From Verrucomicrobiales bacterium (GTDB taxonomy: Bacteria > Verrucomicrobiota > Verrucomicrobiia > Verrucomicrobiales > V1-33), in contig JAQGPJ010000103.1 in NCBI GenBank assembly GCA_028293125.1, forward strand, positions 1 to 64,000: DNA of 64,000 nt. Reading direction: 5' to 3'. The notes below the pieces were generated by a model, which saw only the letters and a list, made by a program, of their open reading frames with translations, was not told the origin of the DNA and ran no database searches. Of this stretch, positions 1-8,536 are shown piece by piece. The position numbers were made by a program, and so were the translations under genes. The first letter of the stretch is position 1. Every line of letters starts with the position of its first letter.

Positions 1-1585
1 AAAGAGCGGCGGAATCGCCGCCCTGCGCCTCCCACATGATCATGCGGAAGGGAACCCACTCGCCGTCGTCATATTTGGGATTGCTGACATCAAACACCGC
101 CAGATTGCCGCCGCCGTTGTCCTTGGAGGTGACCCCCGTCCAGTTGTTGTCGTTGATCAGCTGCTTTCCGTCGATCTCCAGATAGGCGAAGTCACCGACC
201 CCGTCCTTGAAGAGAATGAATTCCCCGGGCAGATCTGGCTGGGCGCGGCCGGCATCGCCCGGAATGAGGATCTGGCCCCTCATCTCCACCCCGTAGTTGT
301 CCTCGTTGCCGGTGAAGAGGCCGGAACCGTTGAAGGCCGTGGCGAAAATATTTTTGCCCTGGTCATCCTGCGGATAGGCACCGGCGTTCCAGAAAACCCG
401 GGGTATCACCACGGAGGTTTTGGTGATGCCGGGAGCGGCCATCAGGGCCAGATTCGTGGCCAGGTTGTTGGTGTTGGATCCCTTCGCGCGGTCAACCGGG
501 TGGAGATAGATGTCCGCCGTCAGACCGGCGGCGGAGCCGGGGCCCCCCTGACGGAAATTGGCGGCGGGGACCAGCAGCCGGGGGGGCATGGCGGCGGGGT
601 CCTTGCGGGTGCCGGAAATGCCGAATTTCGGCACGAAGGATGAGCGTGGATACACCGACACCGTCCATTTCACGGGCTCGCCCGTGGCCGCGCCGTTCGC
701 GCTCACATAGGCGGAGCCCAGCACCTGCCCGGTGGCCGGATCCCCCTGCACGGCGCCTCCAAGCTGCCAGGTGGAGCCGCCGGCGGCCACGCCGAAGCGC
801 TGCGCATTGAAAGCACCGGAATACGACCAGTTGTCGAAAGTGGCTGTGTTGATGTCGTTTTCGTCGGGCAGAATGGTCTGCGGGTGCGACTGGTGCGCCA
901 GCCCCACCACCACCTCGGCATTGCCCTGAAGCGCGGAGACGGCGGCCTGCGCGTCCGTGGACCACTTTTCAACCCAGCGCCCGGTCACTTCCCCGCCCAG
1001 ATCCAGGGCGAAGCCGCTGTAAAGCCGGTTGCCGGAGCGGCCGGCGGCTAGAAAGACGGGGTTGGTGCGCACATCCCCGGTGGCCAGCGCCTGATCGTTG
1101 TCGTTGCTGTCAAAATTCACGGCGGCGTTGCCGATATCGGTGGCGCGCCAAGTCTGCGCTCCGGGAGCGGGCCGGCGGTTGATGATCAGCCCGCCATTGG
1201 ATTTCCGGGTGGCTATCCAGTAGGCGTCATTGGCGGACAGGGTGCCCGCCGCCTGGGTGGCGCGCACCATGATGCCATCGCGTCCCCATTCGGGAGCGGG
1301 GGTGGTGGTGCCCACGTGGCGCACCGAGGCAGTGAAATCCCCCTTGGTGGTCATGGTCCCGGTGTTGCTCCAGAGGAAGACCCCGTTGTCCGAGGTTCCA
1401 TAAAAGTCCTCCCCGCCCGCCGTGATGGCAATAGTGCCGGCGTTCTGGCTGAAGGAGGCGGGAGGCGCGGTGCCCCCGGCGTTCCCCCATTTTTCGAGAG
1501 TGTTGAACTGGGCTTGAGCCGCTTGGTCCAGTCCCGCCATGGAGACAGCCACGGTCAAGAGCATTTGAATAGGATTGCTTTTCAT
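1..1585 (-). CDS. Secreted surface-type protein, 5' part only
   Basis: The reading frame opens at an ATG ending at 1585 and runs off the left edge of the window without a stop (528 codons visible). The N-terminus MKSNPIQMLLTVAVSMAG followed by LDQAAQAQF is a signal peptide with an AQA cleavage site, so the protein is exported. Residues about 55-110 hold GDFTASVRH and WGRDGIMVRATQ. This resembles the concanavalin-like (DUF1349-type) module found in cell-surface proteins, where the wording is usually GDF-T-V followed by a W-KAGLM-R motif. The rest is rich in Gly, Asn, Asp and aromatic residues, as expected for beta-sandwich surface proteins, but I recognise no catalytic motif. It faces away from the tRNA and has its own upstream region. 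The function is unknown and the 3' end lies outside the window. Confidence 0.8.
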   Translation of the reverse strand, partial: MKSNPIQMLLTVAVSMAGLDQAAQAQFNTLEKWGNAGGTAPPASFSQNAGTIAITAGGEDFYGTSDNGVFLWSNTGTMTTKGDFTASVRHVGTTTPAPEWGRDGIMVRATQAAGTLSANDAYWIATRKSNGGLIINRRPAPGAQTWRATDIGNAAVNFDSNDNDQALATGDVRTNPVFLAAGRSGNRLYSGFALDLGGEVTGRWVEKWSTDAQAAVSALQGNAEVVVGLAHQSHPQTILPDENDINTATFDNWSYSGAFNAQRFGVAAGGSTWQLGGAVQGDPATGQVLGSAYVSANGAATGEPVKWTVSVYPRSSFVPKFGISGTRKDPAAMPPRLLVPAANFRQGGPGSAAGLTADIYLHPVDRAKGSNTNNLATNLALMAAPGITKTSVVIPRVFWNAGAYPQDDQGKNIFATAFNGSGLFTGNEDNYGVEMRGQILIPGDAGRAQPDLPGEFILFKDGVGDFAYLEIDGKQLINDNNWTGVTSKDNGGGNLAVFDVSNPKYDDGEWVPFRMIMWEAQGGDSAAL

Positions 1586-2156
1586 GAAGGATTGAACAAA
1601 AACGGAGCTTTTACCTGTTTCTCAACCGGTAAGGGGGATGAGGAAGCAGCCAAAATTCATGAAACCCGATATCCAAAAAATGGCGGAAAGCGATCAATGC
1701 TTTTGCTGCCCCGATAATTCGCCCGCTGGTGGCCGCCCGCCATTACAGCCAGCCGCAAGAGTGGGCAAGCTTGGACAGCGCCAAGGGCTGGCCGGAAGAT
1801 GATCCGGATTTGCGCCTCGGACGGGATGCGGTCCCTGACTTCAGCCGGGCGGCGGGGGCCTTCCGCTCCTCATACTGCCGACTTTTCTGGCCGCACGCGT
1901 CAAGGTGGAACAGGACGGACGGCACAGTGCGGCGGCGCAGGCTTTGGCCATGACGGCAGCCTGAGTGCTCAGATCCGGACGCTTTCAAGTTCAAACCTTC
2001 AGGTCATTGGACATCGCCCAGCTGGTAACCGATCGGTTTTTCTTAAACCACTCCATCAGAGCAGGTTTTGACTTCTGCTGTCCTTGACCTGAAAAGTGTC
2101 CAAGCTGCTTTTTTCTTCCAGCTTTTGGTGAGCGCAACTCCTTCATTTTGAAGAAG
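1586..2156. other. 571-bp gap between secreted-protein gene and tRNA-Arg
   Basis: I see no convincing gene here. Short open frames exist in several phases but none has a recognisable domain, signal peptide or good start context. One phase ends in LAARVKVEQDGRHSAAAQAL (stop near 1962). It reads like the tail of a protein but is preceded closely by stops, so it may be a decayed fragment. The part near 1580-1700 is AT-rich and should hold the promoter of the secreted-protein gene. The region lies downstream of the 3' end of the tRNA, a common integration point, but I see no copy of the tRNA end here that would mark an attachment site. Confidence 0.4.
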
Positions 2157-2230
2157 TGCGCCCGTCAGGACTCGAACCTGAAACCTTCTGATCCGTAGTC
2201 AGATGCTCTAATCCATTGAGCTACGAGCGC
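2157..2230 (-). tRNA. tRNA-Arg (anticodon ACG)
   Basis: The minus strand folds as a full cloverleaf. The 7-bp acceptor stem is GCGCTCG with CGGGCGC, followed by discriminator A. The D arm is GCTC/GAGC, the anticodon arm TCTGA-CTACGGA-TCAGA, and the T arm TCAGG-TTCGAGT-CCTGA, with the standard TTCGA loop. The anticodon is ACG, which in bacteria is normally deaminated to ICG and reads CGU, CGC and CGA arginine codons. The 3' CCA is not encoded; CTT follows the discriminator base. Confidence 0.97.
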
Positions 2231-2366
2231 GTGCCGCCGAAGCGGACGGGATAGTAAAACAGCCTAGGGGAATGTCAACGATTGTTTGGAGATTTTGGCG
2301 AAAATTTTCGGCGAATCCCGAGTCACCCTTCCCCCCTGGCTGCTGAGGCAGCGGAAAATGCGGCTT

Positions 2367-3314
2367 TCAGGAAACCTTGAAGAGGGAGGTGACGCTTTCT
2401 CCGCCATGGATGCGGCGGATGGCCTCTCCGAGCAGATCGGCGATGCCGAGGGTGGTGACGCCCTCGCCTTTGGCCATGGGGACGGAGTCGGTGCAGATCA
2501 GCTCCTCGATAGGGCTGCCGGCCAGACGGGTGAGGGCCTTCTCGTTGAGCAGAGCGTGAGAGACGGCGGCGAAGATGCGGCGGGCTCCGCGCTCCTTCAG
2601 CAGGCGGGCGGCGGCGGTGAGGGTGCCGGCGGTTTCGGTCATGTCGTCCACCAGCAGGACATCGCGGTTTTCAACATTGCCAATGACATTGAGCGCCTCC
2701 ACCTCGGTCGCGCTGGTGCGGTGCTTGGCGACGATGGCGAAGTCGGAACCCAGCGCTTTGGAGAAGGCGTGCGTCATTTTGATGCCGCCGACATCGGGGG
2801 AGACGACCACCACATTGTCATTGCCCAGCCCTTTTTCCCGCATGTGGCGGATCAGCACGGGGGCGGCGTAGAGATGATCGACGGGGATGTCGAAAAACCC
2901 CTGAATCTGCCCGGCGTGGAGATCAAGGGTGAGCACGCGGTGCACGCCGGCCGCCGTGAGAAGGTTGGCGATCAGCTTGGCGGTGATGGGCACGCGGGGC
3001 TGGTCCTTGCGGTCCTGGCGGGCGTAGCCGAAGAAGGGCATGACGGCGGTGATGCGCCCGGCACTGGCGCGCTTCACGGCATCCACCATGATCAGCAGCT
3101 CCATGATACTGTGGTTCGTGGGAGGACAGGTCGGCTGGACGATGAACACGTCGCCGCCGCGGATGTTCTCGTTGATCTGCACAAAGGTCTCTCCATCCGG
3201 AAACGACGTGACAGTGGTGTCCGTGCGACGGATATCCAGATAAGTGCAGATGCGGTCAGCGAGCGCGGGATGCGTGGTGCCGCTGAGAATTCTCAAGCTT
3301 GAAAGGGAGAACAT
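2367..3314 (-). CDS. prs: Ribose-phosphate pyrophosphokinase (PRPP synthase)
   Basis: This 315-residue protein makes phosphoribosyl pyrophosphate from ribose 5-phosphate and ATP in the cytoplasm, feeding purine, pyrimidine, His, Trp and NAD synthesis. Key signatures are visible: FPDGETFVQINENIRG (38-53), the flexible loop PFFGYARQDRK (93-103), DLHAGQIQGFFDIPVDHL (131-148) and the PRPP-binding loop DVLLVDDMTETAGTL (218-232). The ribose-phosphate loop has MTETAGT where IDTAGT is more usual. Length equals that of bacterial class I enzymes. I chose the ATG at 3314 (MFSLSSLRILSG). The open frame extends further upstream to 3515, but that stretch overlaps the next gene and is low-complexity. The gene is likely monocistronic or follows the cyclase-fold gene. 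The window's purU, purK and purE use or relate to its product pathway. Confidence 0.97.
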   Translation of the reverse strand: MFSLSSLRILSGTTHPALADRICTYLDIRRTDTTVTSFPDGETFVQINENIRGGDVFIVQPTCPPTNHSIMELLIMVDAVKRASAGRITAVMPFFGYARQDRKDQPRVPITAKLIANLLTAAGVHRVLTLDLHAGQIQGFFDIPVDHLYAAPVLIRHMREKGLGNDNVVVVSPDVGGIKMTHAFSKALGSDFAIVAKHRTSATEVEALNVIGNVENRDVLLVDDMTETAGTLTAAARLLKERGARRIFAAVSHALLNEKALTRLAGSPIEELICTDSVPMAKGEGVTTLGIADLLGEAIRRIHGGESVTSLFKVS

Positions 3315-3474
3315 AAACCGGGCGTAGCGCGGCGCGGGAGCTGGGGCAACTGCGATTTGGCACGGAAAGCGGATCCTCCCCGGAAATGCAAAGACCGACC
3401 GGATGGATACCCGGCCGGCCTTTGGCAAACAGTTGAATGAAAAATCCGGCATCAAACAGATGCCGGTGCCGCAC

Positions 3475-4611
3475 TCAGAGTCCGCGGATGATATGCTCCA
3501 GCGCCAGCGTGGCATAGGAGGTGGTGAGGTCGGGGTTCTTCTCCATCCAGCGTCCGTTGGGGTTGGTGAAGGAACCGTCCTGACCTTGGAAGTTGAAGAG
3601 CTGGCGGGCGAGGTCGAGCCGCCAGTTGGCCTGCTTGCCGTCGGCCAGCTCCACGCGCTCGGTGCGGGAAAGGCCCAGAGCTTTGGCCATGGTGTGGTAG
3701 TAGTAGAACAGGCCCTCCTGGCCGATGCCGGGGTTTTCGGTAACGGTGTAGTTTTTGGAGAGCCACTCGCGGACGGCGGTGACGCGCTGGTCGCCGGCCT
3801 TCACCTCGCTGTAAATGAAGGCCAGCAGGCCGGCGTAGCCCATGCTGCCGTAGGAGCGCACCGCCTTTTTGCCGTCCGCCAAGTCATCGGTGCCGGCCTT
3901 GCTGTCGCCGGGCTTGTAAACAAAGCCGCCCTTGTTCTTCGGGTCCTCGCTGACCCAGGACTGGTCGTTGGTGGCGGCCAGGTTCTGGCAGCGGCTGACA
4001 AACTTGATGGCGGCGGCGTAGTTCAGCTGCGGCTCCTTTTTGGCGCGGTCCGGATCGTCGGCCAGCAGCTTTTTGGAAAGGTGCAGCGCCTCCAGGGCAA
4101 AGTGGGTGTTGGAAAGGTCGGCGGACGGCTTGTTGCCGTAGCCGATGCCGCCCTCCAGGGTGGCGTCCCCGCTCTCCGGGGACTGGAAGGAGATCAGCGG
4201 GCGGCGGGCCCTGATGCCGGCCTCGCGGTAGCGCTCCCCATTGATCATGGTCAGGGCGCTCAGGCAGAGCGCCGTGTTGTAATTGGGCAGCGCGGTGGCG
4301 TAGATAGCGCCGTCCGGCTTCTGCTGGGAGAGCAGGAAGTCATAGGCCTTCACGGCCTCGGCCGGGGCCTTGTCGGCGTCCGTGCCGGGATTGCCCATGA
4401 TGGCCATGGCGGCCAGGGCGGTCATGGCCGGGTAGGCGGAGTCGCCGATGGATCCGGTGGCGGCGTCCTGGCGGGACTTGAGATATTTCAATCCCTTGTC
4501 GATGGCGGCCTGAACCTCGTTTTTCAGGGACACATCCCCCTGCGCCCGCAGGTTGGGAGTCAAGCTGCAGGCGGCAATGGCGGTGGCGGTGAACTGGCGG
4601 CGGGTCATCAT
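3475..4611 (-). CDS. Exported prenyltransferase/terpenoid-cyclase-fold repeat protein
   Basis: A 378-residue protein. It starts MMTRRQFTATAIAACSL, carrying a twin-arginine signal (TRRQF) followed by a hydrophobic stretch and a probable cleavage near LRAQG. It is therefore probably Tat-exported, which implies folding in the cytoplasm, perhaps with a cofactor or metal. The mature part consists of repeating helical units such as AIDKGLKYLKSRQ, AMTALAAMAIMGN, AYDFLLSQQKPDGAIY, YNTALCLSALTMING, YAGLLAFIYSEV and LFNFQGQDGSFTNPNGRW. This pattern fits the alpha6-alpha6 barrel of squalene-hopene cyclase/prenyltransferase beta-subunit families. The catalytic DxDD of hopene cyclases is not visible, so enzymatic activity is unproven; such secreted proteins are common and uncharacterised in PVC bacteria. 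The longer upstream start at 4659 is possible but would precede the Tat signal with 16 residues. Confidence 0.85.
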   Translation of the reverse strand: MMTRRQFTATAIAACSLTPNLRAQGDVSLKNEVQAAIDKGLKYLKSRQDAATGSIGDSAYPAMTALAAMAIMGNPGTDADKAPAEAVKAYDFLLSQQKPDGAIYATALPNYNTALCLSALTMINGERYREAGIRARRPLISFQSPESGDATLEGGIGYGNKPSADLSNTHFALEALHLSKKLLADDPDRAKKEPQLNYAAAIKFVSRCQNLAATNDQSWVSEDPKNKGGFVYKPGDSKAGTDDLADGKKAVRSYGSMGYAGLLAFIYSEVKAGDQRVTAVREWLSKNYTVTENPGIGQEGLFYYYHTMAKALGLSRTERVELADGKQANWRLDLARQLFNFQGQDGSFTNPNGRWMEKNPDLTTSYATLALEHIIRGL

Positions 4612-4726
4612 GGGAGTGCGATGTTTGAAAACGGGAAGCGGAGCCGCCAGCGGAGACACCGGCGGAGGCTGAGGCTGGAACGTTTAACGGGGTAGCCAGC
4701 CTGGCGGAAATAAAAAGAGGGCATGG

Positions 4727-5602
4727 CTACTTTTTCACGGGACTCTTCGGAGCGGCTTGGGGTTTGGGTGCCGGCTTGGCGGCGGCATAGGGCTGGAGGA
4801 TGACCGTGACCGGGGTGTCCCGGTCGGGCACTTTGGTTTTGTCGGGCACCCAGATGTCGTCGTTCTCATTGCCCCCGCGGGGATTGTTGATGACGGCGGC
4901 GACATCCGCGTAAAGCGCCAAAATGGAGCCCGTGTCCTTCGCCAGGAAGGTGCCGTCCTGCATCAGCAGCGAGCCGGTGTAGGTAAAGGGTCCCTCGGTG
5001 ACCGTGCTTTTCTTATCAATATTCAGCAGCAGGGACTCCAGGCGCGCGGACTTGGCGGAGTTGTCGGGCGCTTTCCACTCCACCGTGGCCATCAGTTGGG
5101 CAGTGGGATCAATCTTCGGATTTTTCACTGGCATGGCCCCGGCCTGCTTGTTGGACTGGTCGAAAAATCCGGCGCACTCCTGGTAGTTCAGCAGCAGGAG
5201 CACCACATTGAGGTCGAAGGGTGAGACAGCGGTGCTGAGCAGGGATTCGTGCACCTTCCCCGCCTCGTGCACCAACGCGTACTCCAGCAGCCCCTCGTTC
5301 ATATTTACTTTGGCGGGAATGACGATGGCGCGGGTCTTTTTGTCGAACAGGATGCCGTTCAGCTCATAGCGGTTGCCGTCCAGTTTTTTGATGGCCCTAG
5401 CCGGATCCGGCTCAGAGGCGGGGGTGGGTATGCTCCCTGCCGGGGGGGCGGGTTTGGCCGGGGATGCCGGGGCCGGCGCCGCGGGTGGTGCCGTCAGTTG
5501 TTTCTCCTGGGCGGGCAGTTCCGGAGCACCGAGGGACAGGAGGAGCAGGAAGCAGGGAACAGGAAGCGGCAGTTTCACGGATAAAAGCGTAAAGGCGGCC
5601 AT
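4727..5602 (-). CDS. YdjY-domain-like secreted protein
   Basis: A 291-residue protein with an N-terminal signal peptide (hydrophobic PCFLLLLSLGAPELPAQ, about residues 15-31). A Pro/Ala-rich linker follows (about 32-65), then a folded domain to about 270 and a Pro/Ala/Lys tail. The domain contains NRYELNGILFDKKTRAIVIP, GLLEYALVHEAGKVHESLL and DLNVVLLLLNYQECAG. I associate this pattern (R-i-iPg-vn...G-lEY-LV...gK-HEsLL) with YdjY-type domains that are widespread in Planctomycetes and Verrucomicrobia and have no known biochemical function. It is likely periplasmic or surface-associated. It is divergent from the ECF sigma gene across a 122-bp gap that contains the inverted repeat GGACG-GCCCCA-CGTCC (5654-5669), so the two genes may share regulation. 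Confidence 0.8.
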   Translation of the reverse strand: MAAFTLLSVKLPLPVPCFLLLLSLGAPELPAQEKQLTAPPAAPAPASPAKPAPPAGSIPTPASEPDPARAIKKLDGNRYELNGILFDKKTRAIVIPAKVNMNEGLLEYALVHEAGKVHESLLSTAVSPFDLNVVLLLLNYQECAGFFDQSNKQAGAMPVKNPKIDPTAQLMATVEWKAPDNSAKSARLESLLLNIDKKSTVTEGPFTYTGSLLMQDGTFLAKDTGSILALYADVAAVINNPRGGNENDDIWVPDKTKVPDRDTPVTVILQPYAAAKPAPKPQAAPKSPVKK

Positions 5603-5724
5603 CGGGAATGCAATTGCGCTTCGTCAGGGAAGGAGCAGAATACCCTTTCAAATGGACGGCCCCACGTCCGTTAAAACCGCGTCGTTTTGTGAATAATTCC
5701 CCGCAACCGCCGTCAGAGGATCCG

Positions 5725-6387
5725 ATGGACGCTGTCTTGACCTCCCCGATGTTCCTGCCCACGGCGGCCACCTCCCCGGTGACCGCCGGGGAAGCCCGTG
5801 AGGATGGGTCGCCTGAGGACGCGGAGCTGGTCTCCCGCTGCCAGGCGGGCCAGACGCAGGCTTTCGAGGCTCTGGTGGTCCGCTACCGCTCCCGGGTGTA
5901 TGCCATGATCGTGAACATGACCGGCAATGACGCCGACGCTTGGGATCTTTCGCAGGACGTGTTTCTCAAAGCTTGGAAGGCGCTGCCGAAGTTCGAGGCC
6001 CGCTCCCAGTTTTTCACTTGGCTCTACCGCATCACCCACAACGTCACCTACGACTGGCTCCGGAAGCGCAAAATCGGCAACGGCACGGAGTTTGACGACG
6101 CCCAGGGCCAGACGCCCGCCGCCGGGGCCGTGACCGTGCCCCGCCATGAGCCGGAGCCGGACACCCGGCTGCGCAACAAGGAGGTCGGCAGCCGCATCGC
6201 CGAGGCCCTGAAGGAGCTGTCGCCGGAGCACCGCTCGGTGATGCTGCTGAAGGAGGTGGAGGGGCTTTCGTATCAGGAAATAGCGGAAACCGTGGGCTGC
6301 ACCCTCGGCACCGTGATGAGCCGGCTTTTTTATGCGCGGAAACGACTGCAAACCCTCCTGCGCGACGTATATGAAACCCAAATTTGA
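5725..6387 (+). CDS. ECF-type RNA polymerase sigma factor
   Basis: A 220-residue sigma-70 family protein of the extracytoplasmic-function group, which redirects RNA polymerase to a regulon under control of a partner anti-sigma protein. Region 2 is clear (AWDLSQDVFLKAWKALP then FFTWLYRITHNVTYDWLRKR, about 75-120). Region 4 ends with the helix-turn-helix YQEIAETVGCTLGTVMSRLF (about 185-205) that reads the -35 element. A linker of about 30 residues joins the two. I chose the ATG at 5725, which follows AGAGGA at 5715, one of the few purine-rich ribosome sites in the window; an upstream in-frame start at 5608 lacks such support. The next gene, 78 bp downstream, is its likely anti-sigma partner. 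Confidence 0.95.
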   Translation: MDAVLTSPMFLPTAATSPVTAGEAREDGSPEDAELVSRCQAGQTQAFEALVVRYRSRVYAMIVNMTGNDADAWDLSQDVFLKAWKALPKFEARSQFFTWLYRITHNVTYDWLRKRKIGNGTEFDDAQGQTPAAGAVTVPRHEPEPDTRLRNKEVGSRIAEALKELSPEHRSVMLLKEVEGLSYQEIAETVGCTLGTVMSRLFYARKRLQTLLRDVYETQI

Positions 6388-6465
6388 TTTTGCCTTTTTT
6401 CCGATCCTTTTCCCTTTGGCCATTCCTTTCTTTTTCCCCCTCTTTTCCCCTGTCCCCACACCGCC
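6388..6465 (+). promoter_or_regulatory. Pyrimidine tract before anti-sigma gene
   Basis: The whole gap between the sigma factor stop and the anti-sigma start is almost only C and T, broken mainly by TTTGGCCATT in the middle and a few A and G near the ATG. No Shine-Dalgarno sequence is present. Such tracts could bind ribosomal protein S1 or simply reflect an unusual leader style shared by many genes in this window. Confidence 0.5.
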
Positions 6466-7161
6466 ATGAACGCGAACGCGCCCCACGAAATGAATGAGGA
6501 GCTGATGACGCGCTGGATCGACGGCCAGCTGAGCCCTGAGGAGCAGGCATCCATGGACCGCCTGCTCGCCGTCGAGCCCTCGCTGAACCTGGAGAAGCAG
6601 TCCGCCCTGCAGCTGGGCGGCCTGCTCCGCTCCCATCTGCCCGCCGCCTTGGAGCCGCCCTCGCCCGATTTCTTCACCAGCCGGATCATGGATGAAATCC
6701 GGTCAGCACCCTCCACGCCGGTGGCGAAGAATATAAAAGCGAAAGCTGCCTCCTCTGCGCCGTCCTTCTGGACATGGCTGCGGCGACCCTGGCTCGCGCC
6801 CCTGATCTCCGCCGCCGCCGTGGCAGTGGTGTTCCTGGCGGTGGACAGCCGGCGTCCCGATGCCGGCGGCGGCACTCCGGTGGCCGATGCCTCCCGCATC
6901 TACGCGCCGGACCCGAATGTTGTCGCCAAGGCGTATTTCTCCAATTCCGCCGACGCCACGGTCATCGACCTCGAAGGGTTGCAGCCGGTGCCGGACGACC
7001 GCGAAATCCGCGCCTTCGACCTTGCCAGTGCCGAACCTCCCGCCCCGGGCCAGCCGCAGGTGTTTTACTCCGCCTCCGGCCCCGACCGAGCCAAACCGGT
7101 GCTCACCGTGGCCACCGGCGGCAGTGGCGGCGCGGCTCCCCGGCTGAAGGATCTGCACTGA
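6466..7161 (+). CDS. Membrane anti-sigma factor-like protein
   Basis: A 231-residue protein with an N-terminal cytoplasmic helical part (EELMTRWIDGQLSPEEQASM, about 11-30). This is the usual shape of anti-sigma domains: W-D-G-L followed by a short acidic helix. One transmembrane segment follows, WLAPLISAAAVAVVFLAV (about 109-126), then an extracytoplasmic part of about 100 residues. The HxxxCxxC of zinc-binding anti-sigma domains is absent, so it is of the RseA-like or unclassified kind. Its place right after an ECF sigma gene suggests that it holds that sigma at the membrane until an envelope signal releases it. That function is inferred from context and architecture. Confidence 0.8.
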   Translation: MNANAPHEMNEELMTRWIDGQLSPEEQASMDRLLAVEPSLNLEKQSALQLGGLLRSHLPAALEPPSPDFFTSRIMDEIRSAPSTPVAKNIKAKAASSAPSFWTWLRRPWLAPLISAAAVAVVFLAVDSRRPDAGGGTPVADASRIYAPDPNVVAKAYFSNSADATVIDLEGLQPVPDDREIRAFDLASAEPPAPGQPQVFYSASGPDRAKPVLTVATGGSGGAAPRLKDLH

Positions 7162-7368
7162 ACCGGAATGAGACAGCCGCCTGCCGGCTTCAGCTTTGGG
7201 TTCGGCACGGACTCAAATTCCGGCAGGACTGAATAGGCGGCGTGGCCACAGCGGTCCCTTTCCCAAACCGGCACGCCACCCGCCCCTGATCTGGGTGAAT
7301 CTTATCTGCTCCGGCCCATCATCCAATTCAACCACCGCCGGCCCGGTCCTGATGACGCTTTCCCCTTC

Positions 7369-8055
7369 ATGAAACGCCTTTTCCTTTCCCCGCTTCCGCT
7401 GGCCCTGACGGCGTCTCTGGCTGTGATCATCCCGCCCGTCTTTACCCACGCGCAGCAGCAGACGGCGCAGGCTCCAGCGGCCAAAACCTCCGGCCCCGCC
7501 TTGGCTCGGGATCAGGATCAGGTGAAGGCACCGGGATCGGCGCCGGCACCGGCAGCACCTGCCGTGAAGTCAGCGGATCCGGTTCAGACCCAGGCTCCGG
7601 CCCATGAAAAAGCCTCGGATAAGCGTTCTCCGGAACCCACCGCCAACGCCGCCTCCGACGCCCAGGTGCAGGGACTTCTGTTTTTTGCCTCCAACGACCC
7701 CAACGCCCCCGCCCAGGAGGAAAAGGTCACCGTGGACGCCGCCATGCTCACCCCGCTGGACGGGCGGCTGAAAAAGGTTTTCCCCTTCTCCAATTTCCAT
7801 CTCATCGGCAAGCACACCCAAAAGGTCTTCAAGGAGTACGAATCCTGGGTGGTCCCCTCCAAGGACCTCTGCCTCAAGATCGACTCCCGCGGCCCTGCTG
7901 AAGGCGGCGGCGTCAATGTCCACCTCCAGCTCTGGCAGGACACCAAAGTCCTCGTCAAATCCGACTCCGTCATCCGCCCCGGCCAGCCCATCTTCCTCGG
8001 CGGCCCGAAATGGCGCGGGGGGCGGTTGATTTTTGTGGTGATGCTGAAGGGCTAG
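7369..8055 (+). CDS. Secreted protein of unknown function
   Basis: A 228-residue protein starting MKRLFLSPLPLALTASLAV, a signal peptide that likely ends near THAQ (residue 28). A low-complexity Ala/Pro/Gln/Lys linker follows (about 29-95), and then a compact domain (about 100-228) with FFASNDPNAPAQEEKVTVDA, FPFSNFHLIGKHTQKVF and a C-terminal GGPKWRGGRLIFVVMLKG. I do not recognise the domain. The stretch is beta-rich by appearance. It follows the sigma/anti-sigma pair in the same direction and has the same signal-linker-domain layout as the YdjY-like protein, so it may belong to the envelope regulon of that sigma factor. Confidence 0.75.
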   Translation: MKRLFLSPLPLALTASLAVIIPPVFTHAQQQTAQAPAAKTSGPALARDQDQVKAPGSAPAPAAPAVKSADPVQTQAPAHEKASDKRSPEPTANAASDAQVQGLLFFASNDPNAPAQEEKVTVDAAMLTPLDGRLKKVFPFSNFHLIGKHTQKVFKEYESWVVPSKDLCLKIDSRGPAEGGGVNVHLQLWQDTKVLVKSDSVIRPGQPIFLGGPKWRGGRLIFVVMLKG

Positions 8056-8536
8056 CAGCACGGGGACCACACAAGGCCTCTCCTTCTTGCGGATATCGAC
8101 CACTTCGGGATTTTTGTCTGAGCCTCCTTGCCGGCTCCTCCCGCCGCTTCTTCACTCCTGCTGATGGTATCTCCTCTATAACACTCCGACCCAACAGGAA
8201 AGGATTTGCGTTTAAGCAATCAATTTTCTGATAATGAACACCTTGCAAAAATCTATCATCCTCTGGAAAGTTTGGGTTTAAATAGAAATCAGGCCCAAAA
8301 TGGAATGTGGCTGCGGTAGCGGGTGGAGGTTTGAATCGGATCAGCAATTTTCAATTTTAAGGCTGAAATTTGGCCTTATGGAATCTAAACGAATTTCAAC
8401 GGAAGCAATCCTCTGGCACGAGTGATTTGTTTTCAGCCAAGCCTGCCATCCGCCCCACAATGCTTTGCTTGCAATGGCCATGTGCCAGACTTTGGCTGAT
8501 TCTCCCAGCAACTGGCCTTAGCCGCTTCTTCCTCCC
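8056..8536. other. 481-bp gap before kdsB
   Basis: No gene is visible. The central part (8210-8400) is distinctly AT-richer than the surroundings. It contains a small inverted repeat, AAGGC-TGAAATTTG-GCCTT (8359-8377), too weak to call a terminator. A promoter for kdsB-rapA should lie in this region, but I cannot point to a good -35/-10 pair. Confidence 0.4.

Noticed and set aside
1586-2156. Integration scar at the tRNA-Arg 3' end
   Set aside because: No integrase, no repeat of the tRNA end and no mobile gene was found in the gap or beyond it.
2286-3302. A 338-codon open frame antisense to prs
   Set aside because: Gly/Asp-rich low-complexity translation; the opposite strand encodes a perfect prs.
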